Assembly: GCA_947175195.1 (NCBI GenBank)
Contig: CAMWLQ010000004.1
Coordinates: 1-64,000 of the forward strand
Direction: 5' to 3'
Origin: an uncultured Clostridia bacterium
Lineage (GTDB): Bacteria > Bacillota > Clostridia > Christensenellales > Pumilibacteraceae
Length of the DNA stretch: 64,000 bases
Under the pieces are notes generated by a model. That model worked only from the letters and a program-made list of their open reading frames with translations. It had not been told where the DNA came from and ran no database searches. The first letter of the stretch is position 1; every line of letters begins with the position of its first letter. The translations under genes and the position numbers were made by a program. Shown here in pieces: positions 8,410 through 16,316 of this stretch.

Positions 8410-9249
8410 TTATTTCCCCGCTTTAAACAAATTGCATGCTTTGTCGTATGCGTGCCGCTCGAACTCGGCGTACATTTTGCCGCGCTCGATTGCCTCGTCA
8501 AAGTCCACCTTGTGCCCGTCGAAATCGGGACCGTCCACGCACGCAAATTTCATTTGCCCGCCGACTGTGAGCCTGCACCCGCCGCACATGCCCGTGCCGT
8601 CTATCATGATGGGATTCATGGACACGACGGTCTTTATGCCGTACTGCTCGGTGAGCTTGCACACAAACTTCATCATGACAAGCGGACCGATGGCTATAAC
8701 CTCGTCGTACTCGTTGCCTTGCTCGATAAGCGTTTTGAGCGCATCGGTGACAAGCCCCTTTTGCCCCGCCGAGCCGTCGTCGCTCATAAGCACAAGCTTA
8801 TCGGAAACCGCATCGAACTCGTCGCGCAAGATTACTAAATCCTTGTTGCGAAAACCGATTACCGAATGAACGGTCGCGCCGTTTTGGTGCAATGCCTTAG
8901 CCGTGGGGTACGCAATCGCGCAGCCCACACCGCCGCCGATAACCGCAACCTTTTTCAGCCCGTCAAGCTCGGTGGGATTGCCGAGCGGACCGACAAAATC
9001 GCAAATGCAATCGCCCGCATTAAGCATATTCAGCTTATGCGTAGTCGCGCCCACTATTTGGAAAATTATCGTCACCGTGCCTTTATCGCCGTCATAGTCG
9101 GCAATGGTCAAAGGAATACGCTCCCCGTTCTCGTCAACGCGCAGTATTATAAACATTCCCGCCCGCGCCTTTTTTGCGACGCGCGGCGCGTCTATGACCA
9201 TACGCGTAACGGTGGGATTAAGCGGTTGCTTTTCGAGTATCTTGTACAT
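8410..9249 (-). CDS. nfnA: NfnA-type NADH:ferredoxin transhydrogenase small subunit
   Basis: I take the internal ATG at 9249 (MYKILEKQPL), which sits behind GAGAGG, giving 279 residues. The protein has a ferredoxin-reductase-like FAD domain (RIPLTIADYD), an NAD domain (VAVIGGGVGCAIAYPTAKAL) and a C-terminal [2Fe-2S] site (MCGGCRLTVGG, then FACVDGPDF). This is the PyrK/SudB/NfnA family. Pairing with the GltD-like gene 5 bp downstream points to NfnA and not to the dihydroorotate dehydrogenase subunit PyrK, despite the pyrimidine genes elsewhere in the window. A clear promoter lies 20 bp upstream of the ATG. Confidence 0.88.
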   Translation of the reverse strand: MYKILEKQPLNPTVTRMVIDAPRVAKKARAGMFIILRVDENGERIPLTIADYDGDKGTVTIIFQIVGATTHKLNMLNAGDCICDFVGPLGNPTELDGLKKVAVIGGGVGCAIAYPTAKALHQNGATVHSVIGFRNKDLVILRDEFDAVSDKLVLMSDDGSAGQKGLVTDALKTLIEQGNEYDEVIAIGPLVMMKFVCKLTEQYGIKTVVSMNPIMIDGTGMCGGCRLTVGGQMKFACVDGPDFDGHKVDFDEAIERGKMYAEFERHAYDKACNLFKAGK

Positions 9250-9269
9250 TATTTTTTCCTCTCGTAAGT

Positions 9270-9298
9270 ATTGTACCACAAACAGTGCGCAATATCAA
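9270..9298 (-). promoter_or_regulatory. Promoter of nfnAB
   Basis: Minus-strand TTGATA, 17 bp, TACAAT, about 20 bases before the nfnA ATG. Confidence 0.7.
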
Positions 9299-9321
9299 GT
9301 ATTGCAGTATATTAGGTGTGA

Positions 9322-10035
9322 TTAATTGAGTGCGGAAATAGCGCCGACCACATACCGAACATGAACGTACCGAATGTACGACAGCACTGTTTGCGACTGC
9401 GGCAACTCGTATGCGTAAGAGAGTATTGCCGATTTCAGCTTGCTCGACTTTGCGTTTTCGGCTAAGCCGTGCAGCTTGTCTACCGCGCGCATCACCGCAT
9501 ACTCGGCGGCGGATTCCGTTATGTTGCCGCGCTCCAGCTCGGTAGCGGCGTCGGACACCGCGTCAAACCACTCGCCCGTCAGGTAGTCCAATACCGCTTT
9601 GTCCCCGCTCGCGTAATTGCCGCCGGGCAAGCCGAGCGAAAAATAAAACGAATCGGCATTGATAGTCACAAGCGTTTTAACGTCCGACTCGCGATTGTAC
9701 ACTGCGGCGATTATTCGGTACTTGCCGTCGTTGTATACGTAGCCCGCGCCGCCGCGGTCCATAGTGTTTTTGGCGGATACCAAGCTTTGCGTTTTGTCTT
9801 CCGTTTCCGCCGTGCAAAGAAAGTAATACGTTTTGGCATCGGCGGTTGCGGACGCGCCCACGCTCTTGTTGCCGTTGCGCGGCAAGAACACGACAAGCAA
9901 GCATATTGCCGCGGTCAAAAGCAACAGCACGGAAATGAGAATACCCGCCGACCGCCGTGCGCCGCCCCGCCTACGGCTCGAGCTCCTGCGCCCGCCGCGC
10001 TGTATTATGTATGCGTCGTGTTCACTGTATCTCAT
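9322..10035 (-). CDS. Single-pass membrane protein with basic cytoplasmic tail, unknown
   Basis: This 237-residue protein starts with an Arg-rich tail (GGRRSSSRRRGGARRS), then one membrane span (about 30-50, ILISVLLLLTAAICLLVVFL), then an outside domain of about 185 residues. The outside part has no motif I recognise, although a helical C-terminus (LERGNITESAAEYAVMRAVDKLHG) is evident. Basic tail plus single anchor is common in cell-envelope proteins of Bacillota. It is divergent from the DUF6062-type gene, with only 87 bp between them. Confidence 0.75.
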   Translation of the reverse strand: MRYSEHDAYIIQRGGRRSSSRRRGGARRSAGILISVLLLLTAAICLLVVFLPRNGNKSVGASATADAKTYYFLCTAETEDKTQSLVSAKNTMDRGGAGYVYNDGKYRIIAAVYNRESDVKTLVTINADSFYFSLGLPGGNYASGDKAVLDYLTGEWFDAVSDAATELERGNITESAAEYAVMRAVDKLHGLAENAKSSKLKSAILSYAYELPQSQTVLSYIRYVHVRYVVGAISALN

Positions 10036-10122
10036 ACTCTTGCCTTTTTCCGCACTTTGTGCTATACTCGATATAGCAAATTACGGATGCTCGTAATACT
10101 ATATTTTATTCTCGGGGAATAT

Positions 10123-10785
10123 ATGCAATACCAAATCCAGACAATGCCCATTTGGGACGCGTACAAAACGCACGACGGCTGTCCGCTGTGCGCAATCTTT
10201 GCCGACCGCGAAAAGCGGTTGGTCGGGCAATACCTTGCCGAAAACGTTATGGATCCCGATTTTCGTTCGACGTCCAACCGCATAGGGTTTTGCCCCGAAC
10301 ACATACGCCAAATGTACGCGGGACAAAACAAACTGGGACTGGCGCTGCAGTTGGAAACGCGCGCCGCGGAAATGGCAAAGCTGCTTAGCAAAGCACCTAC
10401 CGACAAAAAATCGGCAAAAAAGACGGCGGCTATGATAGAAGACCACCGCGGCTGTGTTATTTGCAACGCGCTGAAAGAGCCTATGGAACGGTACTACATG
10501 ACGATTGCGGCAATGTACGCCAACGAGAGCGAATTCCCCGAACTGTTCCGCGAGGCGCACCACTGCTTGGCGCACGCGGCTATGCTGTATGACGCGGCGG
10601 CATATGCGGGCAAGAGCGTAAAGGATTATCTATCCGCACTGACGGACGGAATAAAGCGCGACCTTAAGCGCACGGAAAGCGATATGCGCGCGTTTGCCGA
10701 TTGCTTTGATTTCCGCAACAACCAAAAGCCCGACGCGCAAGCCATTCCCCGCGCTATCGGCGTATTGATTACGGATAAGCTTTAA
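10123..10785 (+). CDS. DUF6062-type cysteine-motif protein
   Basis: The long track ORF is a shadow upstream; the real gene begins at the ATG at 10123 (MQYQIQTMPIWDAYK) behind GGGGAA, giving 220 residues. It has two Cys pairs, CPLC near the N-terminus and CVIC in the middle, with FCPEH and HHCLAHA histidines. That arrangement, the length and the IPIWDA-like opening match the DUF6062 family of Clostridia, whose role is not established. A metal-binding function is inferred from the Cys/His pattern. No partner gene is obvious; a small noncoding RNA follows. Confidence 0.75.
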   Translation: MQYQIQTMPIWDAYKTHDGCPLCAIFADREKRLVGQYLAENVMDPDFRSTSNRIGFCPEHIRQMYAGQNKLGLALQLETRAAEMAKLLSKAPTDKKSAKKTAAMIEDHRGCVICNALKEPMERYYMTIAAMYANESEFPELFREAHHCLAHAAMLYDAAAYAGKSVKDYLSALTDGIKRDLKRTESDMRAFADCFDFRNNQKPDAQAIPRAIGVLITDKL

Positions 10786-10883
10786 TACGCATACTCACCT
10801 ATTTTGCGGTCGCTTTACCACAAAACGACAGTAATGTCAATAGGTTTTACAAAAATATTGTTGTAAAAATTTTTCTATTACCA

Positions 10884-10912
10884 TTGATATTAATGCGCTG
10901 TACGTATATAAT
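10884..10912 (+). promoter_or_regulatory. Promoter of the 6S-like RNA
   Basis: TTGATA (10884-10889), 17-bp spacer, TATAAT (10907-10912). The predicted start is near 10919-10920, where the RNA's closing stem begins. Confidence 0.75.
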
Positions 10913-10919
10913 ATAGGTA

Positions 10920-11119
10920 CATCCTGCGGTGTACGAGATGACGCCTAATTTATAACCTCAACTATAAAAAGGGATGGCGGAGTATGCTTGTATTATGTCG
11001 GGCCTCAGTAATTTTACTTTATGTAAGCAGGGGAAGACAGACGACGGCATCAGCTAACCCACCTGCCATAAGGCGGGTTTGAATTCGGCTATATCTGCGG
11101 CACAAGCGGGATTTTTTTA
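10920..11119 (+). ncRNA. ssrS: Probable 6S RNA
   Basis: This is a 385-bp gap without ORFs that has its own strong promoter and ends in a GC stem with a seven-T run (11112-11118), giving a transcript of about 200 nt. The ends pair (ATCCTGC with GCGGGAT), and the interior has GACGCC/GGCGG-type arms around a weakly paired middle. Size, closing stem, internal open region and the C-TGCGG-containing 3' end resemble firmicute 6S RNAs, which sequester sigma-A RNA polymerase. I identify it by pattern, not by alignment. SRP RNA and tmRNA were considered, but their hallmarks are absent. Confidence 0.6.
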
Positions 11120-11137
11120 TTGCAGTGTGTTTATACG

Positions 11138-11167
11138 AAAGCCGCAATCAATGTTGCGGCTTTTTTT
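11138..11167. terminator. Bidirectional terminator
   Basis: Stem AAAGCCGCAA / TTGCGGCTTT with loop TCAATG, flanked by A and T runs. It lies between the 6S-like RNA (plus) and the DUF4241-TPR gene (minus), whose stop is four bases away. Confidence 0.88.
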
Positions 11168-11170
11168 GTT

Positions 11171-13261
11171 TTATTTGCGTATTTCTCTAATCCATGAACG
11201 ATGTGACGAATTTACTATAAAGCTCTCGGCTATTCGTATACGTTCCTCGGTGGTTGCGGCGGGGCTTATAAAGTTGTTTATATAGTATTCCAAAAACGAC
11301 AAAAAGTGTCTTTTGTCCCCTATCTTTTCCGCAGCGCGGATTTGCTGAGCTATCGCCTCGAACGGCAAGTGGTCGCCCTTGTACAGCGTATCCAAAACGC
11401 GCATGGAATGGACCACGTCGTCCGTTTTGTACAGGAATACCGCAAGCGTAAGCAAAAAGTCGTCGTCCGAGCCGAGATTGTAAACCTCGCGTTCGAGCGC
11501 CACGTTGCGAGCGCGGGATTTGGTTATATACATACCGTACCGTGCGGCGTTGTAATATGCGCTTTTTTTGCGCCTGAGCTTTTTTAACAGCGCGTTGCTG
11601 CGCTTGAACTCACCCGTCTTTGTGCCGACTATAGCGGCAAGCGCGGCGTACTTGTCGTCGTTTTTAATAGCCCGATATATGTGGTAATAGTTGCGCGCAC
11701 ATTCCGAAAAGTTGCCGAGCAGCAAGTGCGCCTCTCCGCAAACGCTATAACCGTATTCGTTGTCGGGTCGGAGCTTTTTGTATTCCTCCGCGTACCGCGC
11801 TACGGCGTAATACTCGTTGAGCAACGATTCTACGTCGATAAGCAAATACAGCGCGGGCATATACGCGTTGTCCAGCCCGTGCGCCTTTTCCGCAAACTCC
11901 CGCGCCATCCAAAGGTTGTGCGAATTGTATTCTATAAACGCGCGGTAGTACCAGTACTGCTCGTAGTTCTCCTTTGCGGGATGAGCGTTGAGCGCTTGCG
12001 CCGCCTTTTCGTAATCGCCCAGCTCTATATAACACGACGCCTCGTCAAACAGGTTTTCGTACAGTCCGAACTGCGTAGCAAGCAAGTTGTACGCCGCCGC
12101 CGCGTTCGCATATTCCATTACCGACACGCAGCACTCGGCATATTTCATGTGCGCGACGGGATCGTCGGGGCGCAAAGCACGCATGCGTTCTGCAATCTCC
12201 AACGCCTTATCCGAATGTTTTACCAGCAAGTACAGGTCGATAAGCCGCACAAACGCGCCCGCGTAGAACGTGTCCTTTACCTCAAGCGCGTCAAGCATCA
12301 GCTTGATTGCCGATTGGTGGTCGCTGCGTGCGCAAAATATTTCGGCGGCATTGTCGTACACCGACCAAGCCCGCGACAGCTCGCCGCGGTCGGTAACCGT
12401 CTTGCTACATTCCACCGCCGACAAATAGTCGCTAAGCGCGCGGTCTATATCGTTTGCGCAGTGATACGCATAACCGCGGCGCGAGTATGCGCGCAGCCGC
12501 TCGGCGTCGTCGGAGGAATTTTCTATAATCATCGTTTGGCGGGCTACGTTGTTTTCAAACTCCGACTTGCTCGGGTCGTACACGTACAGCTCGCCGTAGG
12601 TAGTTTCCACCTCGACGTCTATCGGGGTGTCATCACGCTTGCCATAATCAATCATGCCGAAGTCGGCGATTATAGCCGTGACCTTGCCGCCCTCGGTCAA
12701 ACCCGCATAGCAATTATACCTGCCGTCACCCCACCCCGCGGAAAACACCGCGTAACGCTTGCCGTACAGTTCTATAGCGGCATGGGTTTGTCCGTCAAGC
12801 ACAATCAGCCCCGCAAGCGGCGGCACCTCGTCCTTTACATGCGAACGGTACAGCTTATAACCCTGCTCGTCCGCAAAACAGCATACACCTGACGGTATGG
12901 GCGTACCGCCCGCGTCAGCGTCCGTCGCAAGCCGCGCAAGCGCGTCCTTGCTTATAAGCGGTTTCCATTCCGTCGCTTTTTCCTCGCCGAATCTAAGTCC
13001 CGCATACGCGACGCGTTCCCCGCCGTCCGTGGCGCAGCCGCAAAAAAACGGGAATGCGATAAGACCGCATTCCACGTCGAAGGGCGCATACTTGTGCGCG
13101 CCCGAATATCCGTCGAACATAACAATCTTGCCGCTGACCTGCATAAAATCGTATTCGGTGTACGACAGTTTAACGCCGCACGCGCTGTGCGCGGTTAAAA
13201 CCGTGCCGAAATCAATAGGCGCGGTTATACGGCTTTTGGGGATTTTGATTGTGATTTTCAC
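11171..13261 (-). CDS. DUF4241 domain fused to TPR repeats
   Basis: This 696-residue cytoplasmic protein has no signal peptide. Residues 1 to about 215 resemble DUF4241: an opening SGKIVMFDGYS segment, a GVCCFAD motif, and the hallmark SAGWGDGRYNCYAGL...IADFGM. DUF4241 proteins occur in polymorphic-toxin-immunity and uncharacterised settings. From about 230 to 640 the sequence is a run of TPR-like helix pairs (YSRRGYAYHCANDIDRALSDY, AAAYNLLATQFGLYEN, ASCYIELGDYEKAAQAL). The stop-side gene dapL overlaps its start by 4 bp, so the two are translationally coupled and on the same message. The function is unknown; a scaffold or sensor role is inference from the TPRs. Confidence 0.8.
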   Translation of the reverse strand: MKITIKIPKSRITAPIDFGTVLTAHSACGVKLSYTEYDFMQVSGKIVMFDGYSGAHKYAPFDVECGLIAFPFFCGCATDGGERVAYAGLRFGEEKATEWKPLISKDALARLATDADAGGTPIPSGVCCFADEQGYKLYRSHVKDEVPPLAGLIVLDGQTHAAIELYGKRYAVFSAGWGDGRYNCYAGLTEGGKVTAIIADFGMIDYGKRDDTPIDVEVETTYGELYVYDPSKSEFENNVARQTMIIENSSDDAERLRAYSRRGYAYHCANDIDRALSDYLSAVECSKTVTDRGELSRAWSVYDNAAEIFCARSDHQSAIKLMLDALEVKDTFYAGAFVRLIDLYLLVKHSDKALEIAERMRALRPDDPVAHMKYAECCVSVMEYANAAAAYNLLATQFGLYENLFDEASCYIELGDYEKAAQALNAHPAKENYEQYWYYRAFIEYNSHNLWMAREFAEKAHGLDNAYMPALYLLIDVESLLNEYYAVARYAEEYKKLRPDNEYGYSVCGEAHLLLGNFSECARNYYHIYRAIKNDDKYAALAAIVGTKTGEFKRSNALLKKLRRKKSAYYNAARYGMYITKSRARNVALEREVYNLGSDDDFLLTLAVFLYKTDDVVHSMRVLDTLYKGDHLPFEAIAQQIRAAEKIGDKRHFLSFLEYYINNFISPAATTEERIRIAESFIVNSSHRSWIREIRK

Positions 13262-14460
13262 TTGACGGGTTTAAATGCGAGTTTGTTACGCACCTCGGAG
13301 AACTCCTTCCAAAACACCTCAAACCGCTTTACAGCCTCCTCGGTGCGCTCCTTGGTGTTAAACGACGTCAGTCTTATCCAGCCGGCGCCGTTCTTGCCGA
13401 AACCGCTGCCCGGCGTGCAAACAAGCCGCGCCTTCTTAAGGAGATAGTCGAAAAACTCCCACGAATCGATGCCGCAGTAAAACCATATGTACGGCGCGTT
13501 TTTGCCGCCCGTGTATTCGATTTTAAGCTCGTCAAACTTTCTTGTAATGATTTTTGCATTGTTCTTGTAAGTTGCGACCATGCGCTTGCTGTCCTCGTAC
13601 CCGCCGCGCAGCATGCTCTCCGCCATGCGCTGAACAACGTACGACGTGCCGTTAAACTTGATAGCCTGACGGTGCAGCCACATACGGTTGAGCGGCAGGC
13701 TCATAGGTATAATCGTCCAGCCGCAGCGCACGCCGGTAAAGCCTGCCATTTTGGAGAACGAGCAAAACTCCACCGCGCAGTCGCGCGCGCCCACTACCTC
13801 GAATATGGACCGCGCTACGCCGTTGCCCTCAATGTATGCCTCGTAAGCCGCGTCGTACAGTATTATCGCCTTGTTTTCCAGCGCGTAGTCCACCCAAGCC
13901 TTTAACTGCTCCACCGTGTACGCAGCGCCCGTCGGGTTGTTGGGCGAACACAAATATATAATATCCGCTTTTACCTTTTTGGGCGGCATTGCCAAAAACC
14001 CGTTTTCGCGCGTCGCGTCGCAGTATACTATTTTGCGCCCGTCCAGCACGTTGGCGTCAACATACGCGGGGTACACGGGATCGGGTATCAACACAACGTT
14101 GTCCTCATCGAACAAGTCCAAAAAATTGCCTATGCCGTTTTTTGCGCCGTCGGTAACAAACACCTCATCGGCGTTAATGCTGACCTTGCGCATTTGATAG
14201 TAGTCGACGATCGCGTTTTTCAAAAACGGATAGCCGTCGTACGGACCGTAGCCGCGGAAACCTGCGGTAGTGCTAAGGTCTACGCCCGCCGCCTTGCACG
14301 CGTCCACTGCCTTGGACGACAGCGGCAGCGTAACGTCGCCTATGCCTAAGCTTATTACGTCCGAGCCTGGAAAATCGGAGTTGTACTTTTCCACACGCCG
14401 CGCCACCTCGGCGAACAAATAATTCTCTTTAAGGTTGTTAAAGTTTTTGTTGAGTTTCAT
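13258..14460 (-). CDS. dapL: LL-diaminopimelate aminotransferase
   Basis: This 400-residue fold-type I PLP aminotransferase has the DapL-specific opening (NYLFAEVARRVEKYN, ISLGIGDVTLPL, FRGYGPYDGYPFLKNAI), the CSPNNPTGAAY substrate loop and the PLP lysine in SFSKMAGFTGVRCGW. DapL converts tetrahydrodipicolinate and glutamate directly to LL-DAP. The next enzyme, DapF, is encoded 1.9 kb upstream on the same strand as part of the CarB fusion, so the operon carries consecutive steps of lysine and peptidoglycan precursor synthesis. The start has GAGGATAATGT upstream. It overlaps the DUF4241-TPR gene by 4 bp. Confidence 0.95.
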   Translation of the reverse strand: MKLNKNFNNLKENYLFAEVARRVEKYNSDFPGSDVISLGIGDVTLPLSSKAVDACKAAGVDLSTTAGFRGYGPYDGYPFLKNAIVDYYQMRKVSINADEVFVTDGAKNGIGNFLDLFDEDNVVLIPDPVYPAYVDANVLDGRKIVYCDATRENGFLAMPPKKVKADIIYLCSPNNPTGAAYTVEQLKAWVDYALENKAIILYDAAYEAYIEGNGVARSIFEVVGARDCAVEFCSFSKMAGFTGVRCGWTIIPMSLPLNRMWLHRQAIKFNGTSYVVQRMAESMLRGGYEDSKRMVATYKNNAKIITRKFDELKIEYTGGKNAPYIWFYCGIDSWEFFDYLLKKARLVCTPGSGFGKNGAGWIRLTSFNTKERTEEAVKRFEVFWKEFSEVRNKLAFKPVK

Positions 14461-14602
14461 ACATTATCCTCTTTTTTGATGTAAACGCGCAGTCGCGCGT
14501 CAGACGGGTAACAGTTGGCGAGGTGGCGACGGGCGCGTAGACCCACCTACGCAACCAAGCCGCCGAGCCAAACGTAGCCCGTATCACGCGATGAATGCGC
14601 GT
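14461..14602. other. GC-rich intergenic segment with inverted repeats
   Basis: This is the 142-bp gap between pyrG and dapL. AACGCGCA near 14480 is complementary to TGCGCGTT near 14597, so the segment could fold on itself. There is no T-run and no clear promoter, so I cannot say whether it terminates, processes or merely separates the two genes. Confidence 0.35.
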
Positions 14603-16222
14603 TTAGCCTTTGCGATTTTGTTTGTAAGTCTTAGCCGCCGCTATAAACTCGCGAAATATAGGCTGCGGCTTGGCGGGACGGGATTTGAATTCGGGATGAT
14701 ACTGCACGCCCAAGTGGAAAAGATTGTTTGTAATCTCCACCGCCTCGACAAGATTGCCGTCAGGCGATATTCCGCACAGCGTGAGCCCCGCGTTTACCAT
14801 ATCATCGCGCACGGTGTTGCTGAACTCGTAGCGGTGGCGGTGACGTTCCATTACAGACTGCACGCCTTCGCCGTAGCATTTTTCCAGCTTAGTGCCCGGC
14901 TGAATAACGCACTCGTATGCGCCGAGTCGCATTGTGCCGCCCGTGTTTTCGCAGCCGATTTGGTCTTCCATAATGTCTATGACCTTATGCTGGGACGCAG
15001 GATCGAACTCGCGCGAATTGGCGTCGGTAAGCCCGAGCATGTTGCGCGCATATTCTATAACTGCAATTTGCATACCCAAGCATATGCCGAAATACGGCTT
15101 GTTTTTCTCGCGGCAGTATTTGGCTGCGGTTATCATTCCTTCTATGCCGCGGTCGCCAAACCCGCCCGGGACGATTATACCGTCCGCAACGTCCAAATAG
15201 TCGGCAACGGTGGCGTCGGTAAGCTTTTCCGCGTCCACCCATTTAAGATCGATTTTTACGCCGTTGTGTATTCCGCCATGGGTCAGCGCCTCGGCAACCG
15301 ACAAATACGCGTCGTACATTTGCACGTACTTGCCTACAAGCACGATTGTTACGCTGCCACTGCGCGACTTTGCCATTTCCACCATGGCGCGCCAATCGTC
15401 CAGCTGCGGCGCGTTGTCTGGAAGATCGAGCTCGCGCGCAACTATATCGCCTATTCCGCTGTCCAAAAGCTGCAGCGGCACTTCGTAAAGCAAATCGGCG
15501 TCGCGGTTTTCTATTACGCAGTCGGGCTCGACGTTGCAGGACAACGCCAGCCTTTCTTTAAGCTTTTTATCAATCGGCTTGCTCGTGCGCAGCACAACGA
15601 TATTGGGCGAAATGCCAAGCGACCGCAAAGTCTTTACCGAGTGCTGCGTGGGCTTGGTTTTAACCTCGCCGCTCGAGGTAATGGTGGGTGCAAGCGTTAC
15701 GTGAACAAACAAGCAGTTCTCCCTGCCCACGTCGTTGCTGACCTGCCTTATAGCCTCGATAAACGGAAGGCTTTCTATATCGCCTACTGTGCCGCCTATT
15801 TCCGTTATTACAACGTCGGCGTCAATCTTTTTGCCCACCGAATAAATAAACTTTTTGATTTGGTTGGTTACGTGCGGGATTACCTGAACGGTTTCGCCGT
15901 TGTACACGCCGTCACGCTCGTTTTGCAAAACAGTGCTGTACACCTTGCCCGTAGTGAGATTGGAAAACTTGTTGAGATTTTCGTCAATAAACCGCTCGTA
16001 ATGTCCGAGGTCGAGATCGGTTTCCGCACCGTCCTCCGTAACGAACACCTCGCCGTGCTGATACGGACTCATAGTCCCGGGGTCCACGTTAATATACGGA
16101 TCGAGCTTTTGCGCTATCACCTTTAAACCCTTGGATTTGAGTATCAATCCAAGGCTTGCCGCAGTTATGCCCTTCCCCAGTCCGGACACCACACCGCCCG
16201 TGACAAAAATATACTTTTCCAT
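14603..16222 (-). CDS. pyrG: CTP synthase, canonical copy
   Basis: At 539 residues this is the normal length. The N-terminal amidoligase domain has the P-loop [34 protein letters not shown] for Mg-ATP, and the UTP site GEVKTKPTQ. The C-terminal class I glutaminase has the nucleophile in GICLGMQ (Cys381), the oxyanion PGGFGDRG, and HPE near the end. It makes CTP from UTP, ATP and glutamine. It follows the carA and carB-dapF genes by 94 bp, placing it in a pyrimidine/arginine cluster. A second, altered paralogue is at 60759-62333. Confidence 0.97.
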   Translation of the reverse strand: MEKYIFVTGGVVSGLGKGITAASLGLILKSKGLKVIAQKLDPYINVDPGTMSPYQHGEVFVTEDGAETDLDLGHYERFIDENLNKFSNLTTGKVYSTVLQNERDGVYNGETVQVIPHVTNQIKKFIYSVGKKIDADVVITEIGGTVGDIESLPFIEAIRQVSNDVGRENCLFVHVTLAPTITSSGEVKTKPTQHSVKTLRSLGISPNIVVLRTSKPIDKKLKERLALSCNVEPDCVIENRDADLLYEVPLQLLDSGIGDIVARELDLPDNAPQLDDWRAMVEMAKSRSGSVTIVLVGKYVQMYDAYLSVAEALTHGGIHNGVKIDLKWVDAEKLTDATVADYLDVADGIIVPGGFGDRGIEGMITAAKYCREKNKPYFGICLGMQIAVIEYARNMLGLTDANSREFDPASQHKVIDIMEDQIGCENTGGTMRLGAYECVIQPGTKLEKCYGEGVQSVMERHRHRYEFSNTVRDDMVNAGLTLCGISPDGNLVEAVEITNNLFHLGVQYHPEFKSRPAKPQPIFREFIAAAKTYKQNRKG

Positions 16223-16246
16223 TGCTTTCTCCGATTGTATTTATGC

Positions 16247-16273
16247 TAATTCCGAATTCGGAATTCGGAATTA
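16247..16273. repeat. Short tandem palindrome TTCCGAATTCGGAA
   Basis: The gap between carB-dapF and pyrG contains overlapping TTCCGAATTCGGAA palindromes. A related form (TTAATTCCGAATTCCGAATTA) occurs at about 51588-51604 beside the rubredoxin gene, so it is probably a dispersed intergenic repeat. Confidence 0.6.
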
Positions 16274-16316
16274 ATGAAATAAAATTTTTCCTCAATTACT
16301 ATCACTTATCTCGTAT

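Noticed and set aside
14591-16126. 511-aa plus-strand ORF opposite pyrG
   Set aside because: Antisense shadow of a conserved gene. Its translation has no family features.
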